A stretch of 64,000 bases of DNA from Talpa occidentalis. Taxonomy: Eukaryota; Chordata; Mammalia; Eulipotyphla; Talpidae. Where the stretch lies: the NCBI RefSeq assembly GCF_014898055.3, contig NW_023601433.1, forward strand, positions 71,779,683 to 71,843,682, written 5' to 3'. Shown one piece after another: positions 24,301 to 35,879 of the stretch (positions within the stretch are counted from its first letter, which is position 1; the number at the start of each line of letters is the position of its first letter). The notes beneath the pieces are model-generated. The model did no database searches. It worked only from the letters and a program-made list of their open reading frames with translations, and had not been told where the DNA came from. The translations under genes and the position numbers were made by a program.

Positions 24301-24660
24301 AAGTGCTTTTTGTGGGCCTACTATGTGCTGGAGATACATCAGAGAACAAGATAGAACCCCTGCCCCTATGCAAGTTACTGTCTGGTTGGGTTGGGGAAGA
24401 GAGACGATAAACTATAGCAAAAAATAGCCAATATCAGGTGCTTGTAAGTGCTTTGAAGAAGATTTAAGCAAAGTAAGAAGAATAGAGAGGTATTGGTGTG
24501 GGGGGTATACAGCTATATGGAGGGAGAACATTGTTCTAGAACCAAGAATAGCAAGTGTGAAGGCCCTAAGGTATGCTATGGTTGGCTTGCTTCAGAGACC
24601 CCAGGGAGGTCTATGGCTGAGGGGCTATGTGTGAAGGAGAAGATTTGGGGACTGAAAAGT
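24288..24660 (-). repeat. L2, reverse
   Basis: It has TTTTTGTGGGCCTACTATGTGC, ACAAGATAGAACCCCTGCCC and AAGTGTGAAGGCCCTAAGG. Confidence 0.75.
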
Positions 24661-24664
24661 AGAG

Positions 24665-25130
24665 TAAAGTGTATGTTAGTTATTATTGCCATGTAAGAAA
24701 TTATCACAAACTTAGTCATTTCAAGCAATACAAATCTGTTATCTCACCATTTTTAGGGACTGGGAATCCACAGCTTAGCCGGGTTCTTGACTTAGGGACA
24801 GACAAAGCTGCTATCAAGTTGGCGACTGGGCTGTGTTCTTATCTGGAGGCTGGATTGGGGAAGGTCATCACCCTGGTTATTGGCAGAATTCACTTCCTGG
24901 TGGGTGAAGGACTAAGTCCATGGACTGTCAGTTAGATAGCCTCCCACACAGGCCACACAGGCTTTCTCAAAGTGTCCACTTACTTTATCAAGCCAGTAAG
25001 AAGAATCTCTAGAACAAGTTTGCTGGCAAGACAGAGTCTTATCAAATGTAACATAATCATGAGAGCAACATCTTGTTGCTATCAGTCAGAGGCAAGTAAC
25101 AGTTCCTGCCTCACTTGAGGAGAAGAGGTC
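24665..25130. repeat. Ancient interspersed repeat, family not assigned
   Basis: It has TTATTGCCATGTAAGAAATT, TTGGCAGAATTCACTTCCTG, TTTATCAAGCCAGTAAGAAG and GCAAGACAGAGTCTTATC. This is a familiar old LTR-like layout that I cannot name with confidence. Confidence 0.5.
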
Positions 25131-25309
25131 ACATAAGGTGGAGGTCATGGTGAGCACTTTAGGTCTGTCCACACAGGCAGTGAGCAAGGGGATTTCACTG
25201 CTAGAGAAATGGGGGGCATGGGTCAGTGAGGGCCTGGTAGAATGCCAAGGGCCTTGGAGTTTATTCCTCCTGCTGAAAAAAAATGGAACTCTCTCTCAGG
25301 CTTTTCCTG

Positions 25310-25390
25310 GGACTTGCTGTGGGACTGTCTACAATGTGCTCATCTCTCTGAGCCTCTGCCCCTTGTGATACTATAAGATACAAGAAAACA
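25310..25390 (+). repeat. MIR fragment, forward
   Basis: It has TGTGCTCATCTCTCTGAGCC before GATACTATAAGATAC. Confidence 0.45.
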
Positions 25391-25519
25391 CGGAGCAAGC
25401 TCAGCACATAGTTCAGCTTCCTGTGGGAATGAGATATTCAACAGATAATCCCACTGGCAAATCCCCCTTCAGGTCTTATCCAGCTTTGTAACACAGTGAT
25501 GAGAAAACTGAAAGAGAGT

Positions 25520-25690
25520 AAATTTACGCACATTTTAACAGTGATTCTCTGTGGTGGTAGGGGGTTGCAAGCAGTTTTTATTTTCTTCTTTATAACTTTG
25601 TATTGTTAATGCAGTTTTTGAATCTGGAGTTACGTTTATATTTTACAGTGAAAATGTTTACTTCTATCATCAGAAAAACACCCTTACTAC
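25520..25690. repeat. Old L1-like 3' fragment
   Basis: It has GTTTTTATTTTCTTCTTTAT and GTTTACTTCTATCATCAGAA, resembling old LINE 3' ends. Confidence 0.4.
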
Positions 25691-25904
25691 AGCATTTTGG
25701 GGATGACATACCCTTTTCTCACTGCCCTACCCACAGTACTTGATACAAATAATTGGGGCTCCACACCTCATGTCTCAGCATTAATTTTACTGAAAGAGAT
25801 GGTCCATAAAGTGGCTTTGCATTGCCAACTTCCTGAAGCCGAGTTCTGGGTGATTCTATTTAGACCACAAGTTCATTGGTCTGTGGCATTTTCCGAGGTC
25901 TGGA

Positions 25905-26045
25905 GTTAAGTAGACATGAAATTGAACCCTGGCTCCACAATGAACCAACGCTGGGACCTTGGGCAAGCCTCTTTCTCAGTGCATCTCCCTCCCCCTTTAA
26001 ATGGAGGTAAAGATAGTTCTTGTCTCATGGGGATGGAGAAGGGGG
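25905..26045 (+). repeat. MIR, forward
   Basis: It has ATTGAACCCTGGCTCCACAA, GACCTTGGGCAAGCCTCTTT and TTAAATGGAGGTAAAGATAG. Confidence 0.75.
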
Positions 26046-26079
26046 GAAACGTGTTGGGCTGAATCACACAGAGGAGCCG

Positions 26080-26260
26080 CATAACCTAGCAAACATTATT
26101 TGTTCGAAATTAAGAATTAATGAGCTGCAAATTTCTCTAGCAAACATTTCTGCAGCCGACCTTTAACATCTGCAGCACCTCATAACTCCACTCTCAAGTC
26201 CTGGGCGGGGGTGGGATGGCGCTGTAGCAGCAGCCTCTGTTGCCTAGCAACAGGAACCCA
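26080..26260. promoter_or_regulatory. Candidate enhancer: RFX X-box and two FOX-like sites
   Basis: In repeat-free sequence, GTTGCCTAGCAAC at 26239-26251 fits the RFX consensus GTNRCC-N-RGYAAC in both halves. AGCAAACA occurs at 26088-26095 and 26139-26146, matching forkhead cores, with AATTAA/TTAATG between them. A regulatory role is inference. Confidence 0.35.
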
Positions 26261-26549
26261 TTGTGGTGGATATTCTAATTTGTCAGAATGTCTTAGCTGC
26301 TGAGAGGGCCCCCATCTCCCTTACAGGAGAGAGGAGAGATCAGCTGTGGGCACACACTCCCCACCAGCGCAGGATCCCCTCCCATCCTCCTCAGAGTCTT
26401 CTCTAGCGAGGAAAAGCCCCAAACTGGTTCTTTTCCTGTAGAGAGTGTGATCCCCAGGGACTCTCAGTGCTACCCCACAGAACCTACACCTGGTGCCTTC
26501 TTGGCTGTTAGTCTGACTTAGAAATGGTGTTTAGGGTCCTTGGTGCATC

Positions 26550-26597
26550 TGTGTTCCCTTTAAACCTGGCAGATGTGTTCCCTTTAAACCTGGCAGG
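26550..26597. repeat. 24-bp tandem duplication
   Basis: TGTGTTCCCTTTAAACCTGG plus CAG(A/G) occurs twice in a row and differs only in the last base. Confidence 0.95.
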
Positions 26598-27269
26598 TGC
26601 ATGAGTCCCTGCCTTACCTGAAAAATGGACAGGGCCAGCACTTCAAAGGCAGAGCTCGCCTTCTCCAGCTCAGAAGACTCCAGTGCAAGGAAGCCTCCTG
26701 GACAGCTGCTTTCCAAACACTGGCCCTCAGGCTGGGGTCCTTCAACTGGCCTCCCCTCCTCTCGTGTCCATTTTTGTCATATAATACTGTTCAAGCTCCT
26801 CCCCTGTCCCAGGGGTGGGGAGGTGTGAGGCAGGTAGTGGTGACTGCCAAGAGCCCTCCCTCTTGGGGTTTCCATTTCCAGTCGGCCGCAGTCCAGCCAC
26901 CTGCAGCTAACATGCTTTTATTTGGAAATGGTGTTTGTCATTATTCGAGGTTGAAAAAATATTTTTAAAATCCATTTTGAAATGAATTGGCATAAAATTA
27001 AAAGTCCTGTTATGGGTGGGGGCTGTTCACTTAGCAAATGAAAATCCTGGCGGCCCAGTGTAGCCCACTCCTATCCATCTTTCCCTCTTCTTTCCCTCCC
27101 TGTCTTCTTTCCTTTCTATAAATTATCACAGGCTGTGCAACATGAAACACTGGTCTCTGCTCATCCGGTTCTAATTTTTCATCTGACAGATGTGCTGAGG
27201 CAGATATGTGCCTCTTTGTTAAGATCCCCCCCAGCACAGGACAGCCTAATGGTCTAGAAAATTGCACTT

Positions 27270-27440
27270 AGGACTAGACTGGTTCCCCCATGTATGTGCT
27301 GTGTAACCTTATGTAAGTGAATTAACCTCTCTGAAACTTGATTTCCTTGTCTATAAAATGAAAATGCTAATGATACTATATACATCATAGAGAATTTGTG
27401 GTGAAAGTGTCTGCCAGGCACATATGTCTAGTACCTGCAC
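27270..27440 (+). repeat. MIR, forward
   Basis: It has GTGCTGTGTAACCTTATGTA, CTCTCTGAAACTTGATTTCC and GTCTGCCAGGCACATATG. Confidence 0.8.
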
Positions 27441-27539
27441 ATTCTTGCTTTTACCTTTTCCTCCCTTTTTTTTTTTCAATTTGGAATACTAACTAGTTTT
27501 TCCAATACTATGAGTTTTTCCATCTTTACCATTTTACCA

Positions 27540-27790
27540 AGTACTCCTTCCTGAAATGCCCTTGTTCTGTTCCCTCATCTTTACCTCTTGCCAGTGTCCC
27601 CATCCTCTTAGGCCCAGTTCACATGCCTCCTCCTCCAGGTAACCCTCCCTGCTCTGTCTCCCACCCACCAAACTAATTCACACTCTCGACATGCAAGTTA
27701 GACTCTAGTAACTCGTACACACATCTGGCTACCTCTGTGCTCCTTTGAAGGGATATGTGTCCTCCTTAGCAAGTGTTATCCACTACTGGC
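27540..27790 (+). repeat. L2, forward
   Basis: It has CTTCCTGAAATGCCCTTGTT, CAGTTCACATGCCTCCTCCT and CTCCAGGTAACCCTCCCTG. Confidence 0.65.
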
Positions 27791-27944
27791 CTTCGGCTCT
27801 CTGTTGGGTCCGGTTCCCTCCTCCAGGACACTGGATAAACTCATCTAGGATTTGGCAAAACAGAATGTGGACTTTGGGCTGGGACACTTTTCAGTCACAT
27901 GGTCTCCTATGTTGGTCCAAACTGGACCAACCTAAAACAAAAAT

Positions 27945-28075
27945 GTATACATTTATTATAACAGTTGAAGTGAGTATGATTATTGTCCCCATTGTACAGA
28001 TGAGGAACTGAGGCCTAGTGAAGAAAAGGGACTTGCTCGGGGCAGAGCAGGGCTTAGAGCCAGGTTGTGTGCATC
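27945..28075 (-). repeat. MIR, reverse
   Basis: It has CCCCATTGTACAGATGAGGA and ACTGAGGCCTAGTGAAG. Confidence 0.75.
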
Positions 28076-28910
28076 CAGGGGTTCCCACACTGAGCCTCCT
28101 TCTTCCCCTGGAGGCCCGTGTAAGCCTCACCCTCATTTAGTTAGTCCCGGGCCCCCAAGTGGCTGATATTAGTGTCTGAAGATGTTCCCGTGCAGAAATC
28201 AAGAGGGACCAAGAGCTGAGGCCCCCATGGGAGACCTGTGACTTCCAAATTCACTGGAACTTCCCTTTTGTTCTCACAGTGGTTAAGTAAACCTGCTTCC
28301 AGTCCCTTTCTGGCAGGTGTGTCTGGAAATCCCATTCCTGTAGGGACAGTGGGTGGACCCCAGGGGTACCAGGGCCACCTGACAGCCACGGGGCCCACCT
28401 GAGGCCTGGAGCCCAGTGTGGTTCCCTAATTTTTGCTGGAACCATCCTTCATATGTCAACATGCTAAAAATAGGAAGCTGGAAGAAAAACTTTAAAATGC
28501 CACTGGCTCTTTTCCCCAGAGAGGGTGGGTTGAGTTTAAAAAAAAAAAAAAAAATCAGACTAGCAATATCCTTATTGGAAACCCCAGGATGTGGAAGGCG
28601 CTGTAGTGGCTGTACCTTGAATCGGCCACATGATCTTGGGCACACAGGCTGCAGCACTGGTTCTGGAGATGAGAGTCCCCAAAGGACCTGCCCCTTGGGC
28701 ACTGACAGTGACTAATTTCCCCAAGGCATTTCCCATGTGGTCCCAGCCTGACAGTATCCCTGCTCGCATGTTCCTGGGACAAAATGTAGGAACTTTTAGG
28801 ATTGAAAGGGACTGGCCCTGGTACCCCTGGCCTGTGCTTCCTCACTTGACACCTGCCCAGCCACTTACCCTCTGCAGGACTCAGACTCCTTGTCCCTAAA
28901 ATGAGGTCCC

Positions 28911-29171
28911 CTGGCCTCCCTGGTAGTGTAGGAGTCTCAGCGCTATCACCACCATGGCCTGAGTTCGATCCCCCCTACCTGCCACCAGGGAGCTGCCCCA
29001 CATTGTGCAGACCTCTCCTGTCTCCCCCGCTGCTCCCCTCAGCAGTGCATTTCAGTGGATCTGCCTGTTCTGTTCCTCACTCTTGTCTCTAGTGAGTCCT
29101 TTCACCCCCCACAACTCTGGCCTGTACCCCAGTTCTTTTACACATAAATAAAATAAGTCTTTAAAAAAAAA
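28911..29171 (+). mobile_element. T+ tRNA-derived SINE, copy 3, forward, 14-bp TSD
   Basis: It is bounded by the perfect duplication TAAAATGAGGTCCC at 28897-28910 and 29172-29185. It starts CTGGCCTCCCTGGTAGTGTA, has a pol III B-box-like GAGTTCGATCC and the family body, and ends ACATAAATAAAATAAGTCTTT with A9. It landed inside an old MIR core (28865-28910), splitting it. Confidence 0.92.
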
Positions 29172-29464
29172 TAAAATGAGGTCCCAGTCAGCTCCTATAC
29201 ACTCAGCAGAAAACTCAGGAGCCATCTTTTTTCCAGCCAGTGGTGTGAGAGCCTGCATGTGTGCATGTGTGTGTGCACAAGTTTCACTGTAAATTATATA
29301 TTTACAAAAACCCATTGACATGCTCAGAAGGTTACCTGTGCAGAGTGTCAATTTCACACTGGTTTGGAAGGTCCTCTGAGGTAAGACCATCTCAGCAGTG
29401 TTTCCAAATTATTATGAGAAGCTAGCAATAATATAAACAATAAAAAAGTTCTAGTAGTCAAAAC

Positions 29465-29590
29465 CAAGTATGGCTCAGAGAGGTGAAGCAAGTTACCCAA
29501 GGTCACACAGCTGGTGCTTTGCAAAGTCAGGACTCAACGGGTCTGTCTGACCACAGATCCACCGTGACACTTGGCCTTTCCAAGATGTTG
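29465..29590 (-). repeat. MIR, reverse
   Basis: It has GGCTCAGAGAGGTGAAGCAA and CCCAAGGTCACACAGCTGGT. Confidence 0.8.
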
Positions 29591-29829
29591 CTCAAGCAAA
29601 TTCTTTGCCTTCAGTTCTTTGTTTGAAAAAAAGAAGAATCTCTGCCTTTCCCAGCCTTGTCCCCAGGGCTCACCAACAGATCACCAGAGTGATATTCATA
29701 ATGAAAACATCTGAGGACAATAGCAGTTCCCAGGGCCAAGTCTGCCACTGTTGTAATGTTGTTTTCTGGATGGAAAGACTCAGAAGTAGCTTAGGAAGCA
29801 AGGGTGACTTTGGGCTGCATGGATGGGAT

Positions 29830-29930
29830 GCTGAATGTCCCTGAATAAGATGCTTCCATTTGAACCTCAGTTTCCTCAGCTGGAAAATGGGATACTGACT
29901 TGGCTCTCTCCATCATGGAAACAAAATATT
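29830..29930 (+). repeat. MIR fragment, forward
   Basis: It has GAACCTCAGTTTCCTCAGCT and GGAAAATGGGATACTGAC. Confidence 0.75.
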
Positions 29931-30188
29931 TGAAGATCTTCATTTTAGTTTTCCCATTTGGAGCTAACATTTATGCATGCACTCAGCAAAGGGTCTTGCC
30001 TGTAGATAGTCATCTGTGCCCAATCGGTGTTTAAAAATGAAAGAGAATAGATGCAGCTGGCACTGTTTGGGAACCACAGAACTGGATGAGCTGGGCTGCA
30101 CCCCATTTTCTCACCTGGAGCCCTAGACATCTAGACTGGCAGTGGATGATCTCCCACGCTGCTGCGGGAATGAATGAGCACCTGACCC

Positions 30189-30195
30189 TGTGTGT

Positions 30196-30234
<39 letters not shown>
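30189..30234. repeat. (TG)n microsatellite
   Basis: About 23 TG units with one TA interruption. Confidence 0.95.
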
Positions 30235-30235
<1 letters not shown>

Positions 30236-30424
30236 AAAGCTCAAGGTTTAAGAGTGGCTGGAGGGAATGCTAGACTTAGGATGTGATTTGGGGAAAGCAG
30301 AGCAGGGGGGCGGAGGGTAAAGGAGCAGAGAGGGGTGTACTTCAGCTGAGACTAGACTCCTAAATCTGCAAGCCCAACATCAGAAAAGCTGTCTGTAGCG
30401 AAGGTACTGTTCTTAACCCTAGCC

Positions 30425-30715
30425 CACCTCCAGGCCTTTGCACTGATCCACCCTGCCCCCTGGGGCCTCCTCCCCCACCAGTAACTCCAGTGTCCTTGGG
30501 ATCTTTGCACAAGTGACTCCAAAGAGAGACTTGCCCTGATGGCCTGTTTAAAAATGCAACCCCGTCCCCAGTACCCCTCAGTCTGCCCTGCGTTATTTCT
30601 CTCCAGGGCACAGATTGCCTTGCAGTTTCCCCATTAGAATGTCACCTTCCCTTGGACAAGAATTTACCTGCCTCGTATAGGGTCTGCACACAGTAGGCGC
30701 TCAAATGAATGAATG
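30425..30715 (+). repeat. L2 3' end, forward
   Basis: It has CCCCATTAGAATGTCACCTT, GCACACAGTAGGCGCTCAAA and the terminal TGAATGAATGG. Confidence 0.75.
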
Positions 30716-30860
30716 GAAGGACTTCCTGTGCACCAGGGCCTTTGCACTCATTATGTGATCTTCAGCAACCCGGAGAGGTGGCTCTCTTGTCCCTGTTTTA
30801 ATAGAAAAGGATATTGGACTTGCTGCCTTAGAGATTTAATGCCTTTATATGGTTCACAGC
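30716..30860 (-). repeat. MIR, reverse
   Basis: It has ACTTCCTGTGCACCAGGGCC, CCCTGTTTTAATAGAAAAGG and ACTTGCTGCCTTAGAG. Confidence 0.5.
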
Positions 30861-30878
30861 TTGCTAGGCCTTCTGGGA

Positions 30879-30957
30879 TCCTTTTTTCCCTTGCTCCCTT
30901 TCTTTTTTCCTCTCTCTGTTCCTTCTCCCCCCTCTCCTACCCTTCCTCCTTCCTCAA
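30879..30957. repeat. Polypyrimidine tract
   Basis: An 80-base run of almost pure C/T on the plus strand. Confidence 0.85.
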
Positions 30958-31330
30958 ACATTTGCTGAGCACCTAATTGGGCTGACCCTAGATTAAGCCT
31001 GGGGAAGAGGAAAGTGAGCCTGGCATGGCTCCATCCCTCAGCACTCGATCTTGGGGTTGGTGTGGTGAGAACTGGCACAAGCCCCTGCCATCCAGGGTTC
31101 TAAGTGCTCTAAGAGAGCTATGAGTAGGGACTGCGTGCTCTGAGCTCTGGAGAGCTGGATAGTAATGGTAGAGTAGGAGTTCGCCTGCATTGCAGGTAGA
31201 AGTTCACAGCAGCAGGCAGACCCACACGCCGTACAGTCTTGCTGAAGCAGGATTTGTGTGACGAGGGGCAGCCAGAGACAGGCCTCAGAGGTGGCCTGGT
31301 CTTGCTAGTGCTCGGCCAAGGAACATGGGC
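30958..31330 (-). repeat. L2, reverse, diverged
   Basis: It has CATTTGCTGAGCACCTAATT, then GAAAGTGAGCCTGGCATGGC. The further match is weak. Confidence 0.45.
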
Positions 31331-31794
31331 TTTATCTAGCTGGCTCTGGTTCCAGGAGGGATATCAACCCATGAGCTTCCATCCTACCACCCCACCTGGG
31401 GTCTGTGCCCCTCAGACCCTTGCAAAGGTTTGCAGTGGTGGGTGGGTTCAGCTGAGGTTTCTGCCCTGCCCAAGATTCTCTGTCAGTCCTTAGTCTTGAT
31501 TACACCTCACTCCACCCTCCGGAGAACAGTGTTTATAGCTAAGGCCTTATTTTCCAGAAACTAAGGTAGTTGTTGCTGCAGAAATTCTGACAATTCCTCT
31601 AAATACTGCCAGCTCCTCTAGAAGAGTCAACTGGGGCAGCTGCCCTGCGGTGACCCATACCAAGAATTCCAAAGTCACCTAATTCCTAAAAGCTTTGCTT
31701 GTCTAGCCTCTTTGGCTCTGTCTCCTGCTGACCTCAGAGCCAGGAAGGTGACTCTGACTTACAAGCACCATACGATGGCGTCATTTCCTGACAC

Positions 31795-31985
31795 ACCAGG
31801 CGTATGCTCAGCTCTTCATAGCTCCTCAGCCCATGCCATGTGGCATCGGTATTGGTCTTTGGAGTGGTTTCTTACTATCGTGAGGCTCAGAGGGGCAAAG
31901 TGACTCACCCAAGACCACGCAGCTTCTCAGTGCAAGGAAGCCAGGATTGGAGCTTGGGTCTCTCTGTCTGGCCCCAGGGAGCCCG
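31795..31985 (-). repeat. MIR, reverse
   Basis: It has GAGGCTCAGAGGGGCAAAGT, CACCCAAGACCACGCAGCTT and AGCCAGGATTGGAGCTTGGG. Confidence 0.8.
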
Positions 31986-33474
31986 CCAACCTGGGGCCTG
32001 AATCCCTGTGACCTGTGTGGCCTACATCTCCCCTCGAGGGCAGCCTCCAGCCCTTCCCTTCTCTCCTGCAGGGATTCACTGGAGGGGCAGAGAGCAGGAG
32101 GGAACAGGGAAGCTGCATATTGATTTCCGGGATGCTGGTCACCACCTCTGCGAGGATTCCTATCTTTCCTCTCTAGATCTCCGCCTCCTGCAGACCCTCC
32201 CCACGTTCTCCAGCCGAGCTGGTGGTGGTGTGACTGTGCGGAGGAATGTGCCACTGGCACTGTGGGCAGACTGAAGTTCGCACAGTGCACGCTTAGCAGC
32301 CTACGCCTGCAGTTGTGCCATGGTTGGGAAACCCTTCCCTACATGCCACTGAGGGTGTCACACAACATACAATATTCCCACTCATTGCCTTTGTAAAATC
32401 TAGAAAATCTGGTCGGTGGCAGGACGCCTTGGGGACACACAGTGAAAGCCTTGCTCAGCACCTGGCCTAGTGCCTGCGCTCACCCACGGTGAACCAAAGT
32501 GCCCTGGTGCCCATGGCACCTGAATGTTGCCCCCACTTTGAGAAGCGAACCCCTGAGCAGCCAGACACCCTGATCTCAGCAGCCTCGGAACTCTTTACAG
32601 TCACTAGGTTAGCCTTCTAAGTTCTTCCAAGTGAATTCTGGCTCCAAGGATGTCCAGGGCTTCACCGAGTGCCTGCATGGGCTCCAGATCCTTCCACAAG
32701 GTCTTGTGCTCAGTTGACAGGCTTGGACCAAGAGGCAGCATCTGTCTGAACAGGCCTCTGGGCCCTACTGATGCACCAGCTGATAAGCGCCCCCTGCTTC
32801 CAGTGGTGCTGGGGCCTGGAGCTCATGGCTAGGGCTTCCCTGTTGCTGGTGCCAACCTGTACCCCAGTGAGCCCTGTGATGAGCACACAGGAGCACTGCA
32901 GGAGGCAGTTCTGCCCCCAACTTGGGCACTGGTAACTGTTCGCCAAAAAGATACCATCCACTTGGGCATTTTTCAGAGCTTCCGACTTCCTGAGGGTGGG
33001 ATTGGGAGCAGGGGCTGGGTCTAGCTTTGAACTAGCACAGGCAGGCGGTGTCCTGGGCTCTGGGCAGGGTCTTTGAACAAAGCACAGGCTGGGCTAGGCA
33101 CCAGGAGGAAATGCAACCCTTGGCTCTGTCCCTGCGATGGAATGTCAGCCCAAATGGTTTTCCCCCTTCATCAGCTGGCTGTTCCTCCACAAAGGAGTCA
33201 CCATGGAGGGCGGTGAGTTCCAGCCACAGCCCGCTCCGGTGCAGGGCCCCCTTCCCAGGCAAGAGTAGAGGCGCTCCATTCGTGCTGTGTGCTCTGCCCT
33301 TTTCCCTCCTCGTGCCCCTGCCAGGGATACCCAGAGGCCCCATCTCTGCACACCAGTACCTTATCTGCAAGTTGGGGCTCCACATCTTCCCTGTGGGGCT
33401 GCTCTACAGGGTGCATGGGACACGGTCCCCTGGGTCTAGCATGGCTGGCTTCTGCTTCATCCCTCCTCACCTTC

Positions 33475-33620
33475 CCCCAGGCTGTGCCTGCACCTGCCTG
33501 GCCTTCTCTGCCTCCTCCCACCCCCACCTGACCTACTTTTCAAGGCCTGGGTCAGGTCACATGCCCTCCATGAAGCTCTGTCACTTCTTCTCTGGATGCT
33601 CTGTGCCCACCACCTTGCCC
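33475..33620 (+). repeat. L2 fragment, forward
   Basis: It has CCTGGCCTTCTCTGCCTCCT and GGTCACATGCCCTCCATGAA. Confidence 0.5.
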
Positions 33621-33923
33621 CTTGGCCTGAGGTCCAGGAGTGGCTTGGCTACCGAATAGGCATCTCTATTAATCAGTGGGGCCCAGGATGGCTGAGGGGT
33701 GATTTAAGGGAGTTTTCTACCCATTGCTTGTTAAAACTGATCTATATTGACTTTGACATCTTTCTACATCAGCACTTAACGATCTACTTCACAGCCTTTG
33801 ATGGCGGTGTGGGACCCCGCCCTTGCAGGGAGACACCATCGCTTACCTGTCAGATGCCCTTGTAGAAAGGATACTGTGCAGTGTTGCTACTACCTAGAAT
33901 GGTGCTCTTGTGAACATCCCTGG

Positions 33924-34310
33924 GTGTGTGTGTGTGTGTGTGTATATTTGTGTTTTTGCATGCATGTATTTGTGTGTTTTCGTGTGTGTGCATCATGTGT
34001 ATTTTGTGTTTATGTGTATTTGTATGCTTTTTGTGCATAAATATTTGCGTGTCTGTATATTTGTAATTTGTGTATTTGTGTTAGTGTATGAATGTATGTG
34101 GTTTTGTGTATATGTGTATATAAAAACTGAAAAGTGTACACACAAAGACACACGCAAAACCATACACACACAAATGCATCATGTATGTATATGTAATGTG
34201 TGTGTATGTTGTATATTTGTGGGTGTGTTTCATGTATACGTATATATATATGCATGTGTGTGTACTTGTGTGTGTATGCCACTGCGTGTGTGTGTGTGTT
34301 GAGTGGATTA
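33924..34310. repeat. Long TG-rich tract with an internal CA-rich segment
   Basis: Imperfect TGTGTATTTGTG units switch to CA-rich sequence at 34136-34173 (ACACACAAAGACACACGC) and then return to TG units. The plus strand therefore carries complementary blocks. Confidence 0.9.
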
Positions 34311-34684
34311 CTAGGTGCAGGGGTGGTGGAGCGATGCTGTGACACTGGAATGTGCTTGCTGCCGCCGTCGTGGTAGAGACTGGTTTCTGACCTGCCAGGG
34401 AGAGATACTGGAGGATTTGGGGTCCTAGGGCAGCAGAGATACACCCCCAGCTCCCTGCCTCTCACCGGGTTCACACTTACGTCTCACGGTTGCAATTCTG
34501 TTGCCTGACAAGTTGAGCCCTTGCCTGAAATAAACATGAGTGAGATGTTTTGACTTGTGATGTTTCAAAAAAAGAAATCCAATTTGGCTTAGACTGTTTT
34601 AAGAATCCCTCCAGGAGGAGGCAAGTCAGGGTGGGTAGGAGCAGATTCCATGAAGGGGAGATGCTGGGAAACATAAAAGAATGA

Positions 34685-35060
34685 TATATTTATATAGAAT
34701 TGTACGTATTTAACACTTATTATTTTTAAATTACTAATCACAAATGTTAGAAAATACAGAAAGCAGTAGGAAAAAAAATGTCTCCTGCTCTCCTCTTCCC
34801 TGTCACTCAGTTTCCCGCCCAGAGAAAAATGTCACCGTAGATTTCCTACGTGCTCCTATATCCTGTGCATTTTCAAATACTTACGTGTATGTTTTCCTCT
34901 CAATGGGCAGCACAAACCCCCCATTTCATATCTTGCCTTTTGCACTTGACTGTGTGTCTTAGAGATCACCCCCTGATCAGTTCATGTACATTGGCCTCAT
35001 CCCTTTTAACAATTAAATTGTTTTCCATGTTGGGTTTGTTCTATAATTTAGACTAAATAG
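34685..35060. repeat. Old L1-like 3' region
   Basis: It has TGTTAGAAAATACAGAAAGC, ACTTACGTGTATGTTTTCCT and TAACAATTAAATTGTTTTCC, resembling L1M 3' UTR sequence. Confidence 0.5.
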
Positions 35061-35512
35061 AATAAAAAAACAACAACAACAAATTTCCTTTTCCATGGCC
35101 TCATCTTAACCTTAGACCTATAGACCTTTTATTAACAGAACTTTAGACTTGACAGGACAATTGAATTTGTCTGTTTCTATGTAAGATTGTATACCAGTAC
35201 TTCCAGAATGTTCTATGTCCCTGCCCTCCCCCTGTTTGAAGGTTTCTGATTATTTGGGGGGGTGGTGTCCTCCTTCTCCTGAGTCAGTCTGTCTTATTCT
35301 GCATCTTATAAAGACAATCACATTGGCCCCTCTGCTTTCACTGTCAGCACGCTGAACACGGTCTTTTAGAAAAACTTTAAAAAGCAGCAAAAATGAAATT
35401 TCAGGGGTGTATATAAAAATCAGATGGTCTTGCAAAATGTCAAGAGAAGCTGAGTAAACAGCAATATCATTCCTAGACATCAGAGAGGGGGCAGTGGATC
35501 ATTTATGATGGT

Positions 35513-35760
35513 TCATCCATCCATCCATCCATCCATCCACCTGTCACCTGGTGCTCCCTCACCACTCTATTTCTTAATTTGGCACTGGGGTTCTAGGGTG
35601 AACAGCCCCCGTGCCTGCCCTCAGAAAGTTTACAGTTGCACAGCCCAGCTCAGTAAGTTCTGTGGTGGGCTGAGCACAGGGACTCTATGGGGTCCCAAGG
35701 AGGGATATGGCCTGGCTGGGAATGGAGGTAGTCACAAGAGGCTTCCTGGAGGAGCTGTGT
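35513..35760 (-). repeat. (ATCC)n and L2, reverse
   Basis: (ATCC)6 is followed by L2-like CCCGTGCCTGCCCTCAGAAA and AAGAGGCTTCCTGGAGGAGC. Confidence 0.65.
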
Positions 35761-35879
35761 TGTGAGGACACATTTCCAGCAGAGCTGGGGCCAGCATTAG
35801 GCAGCAGCTTCCAGACTGTACCAAAGGACACTTCCTGGTGAGATTGCAACAGGAGTTGACAGTTGGGGTAACAGGCCTC

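Noticed and set aside
32230..32340. Third MER20 copy
   Set aside because: Only short matches (TTAGCAGCCT, CAGTTGTGCC) were seen, too few to support a call.
33048..33659. 203-codon open frame on the plus strand
   Set aside because: It overlaps open frames on both strands, runs into an L2 fragment, has no recognisable domain and lies in GC-rich intron sequence.
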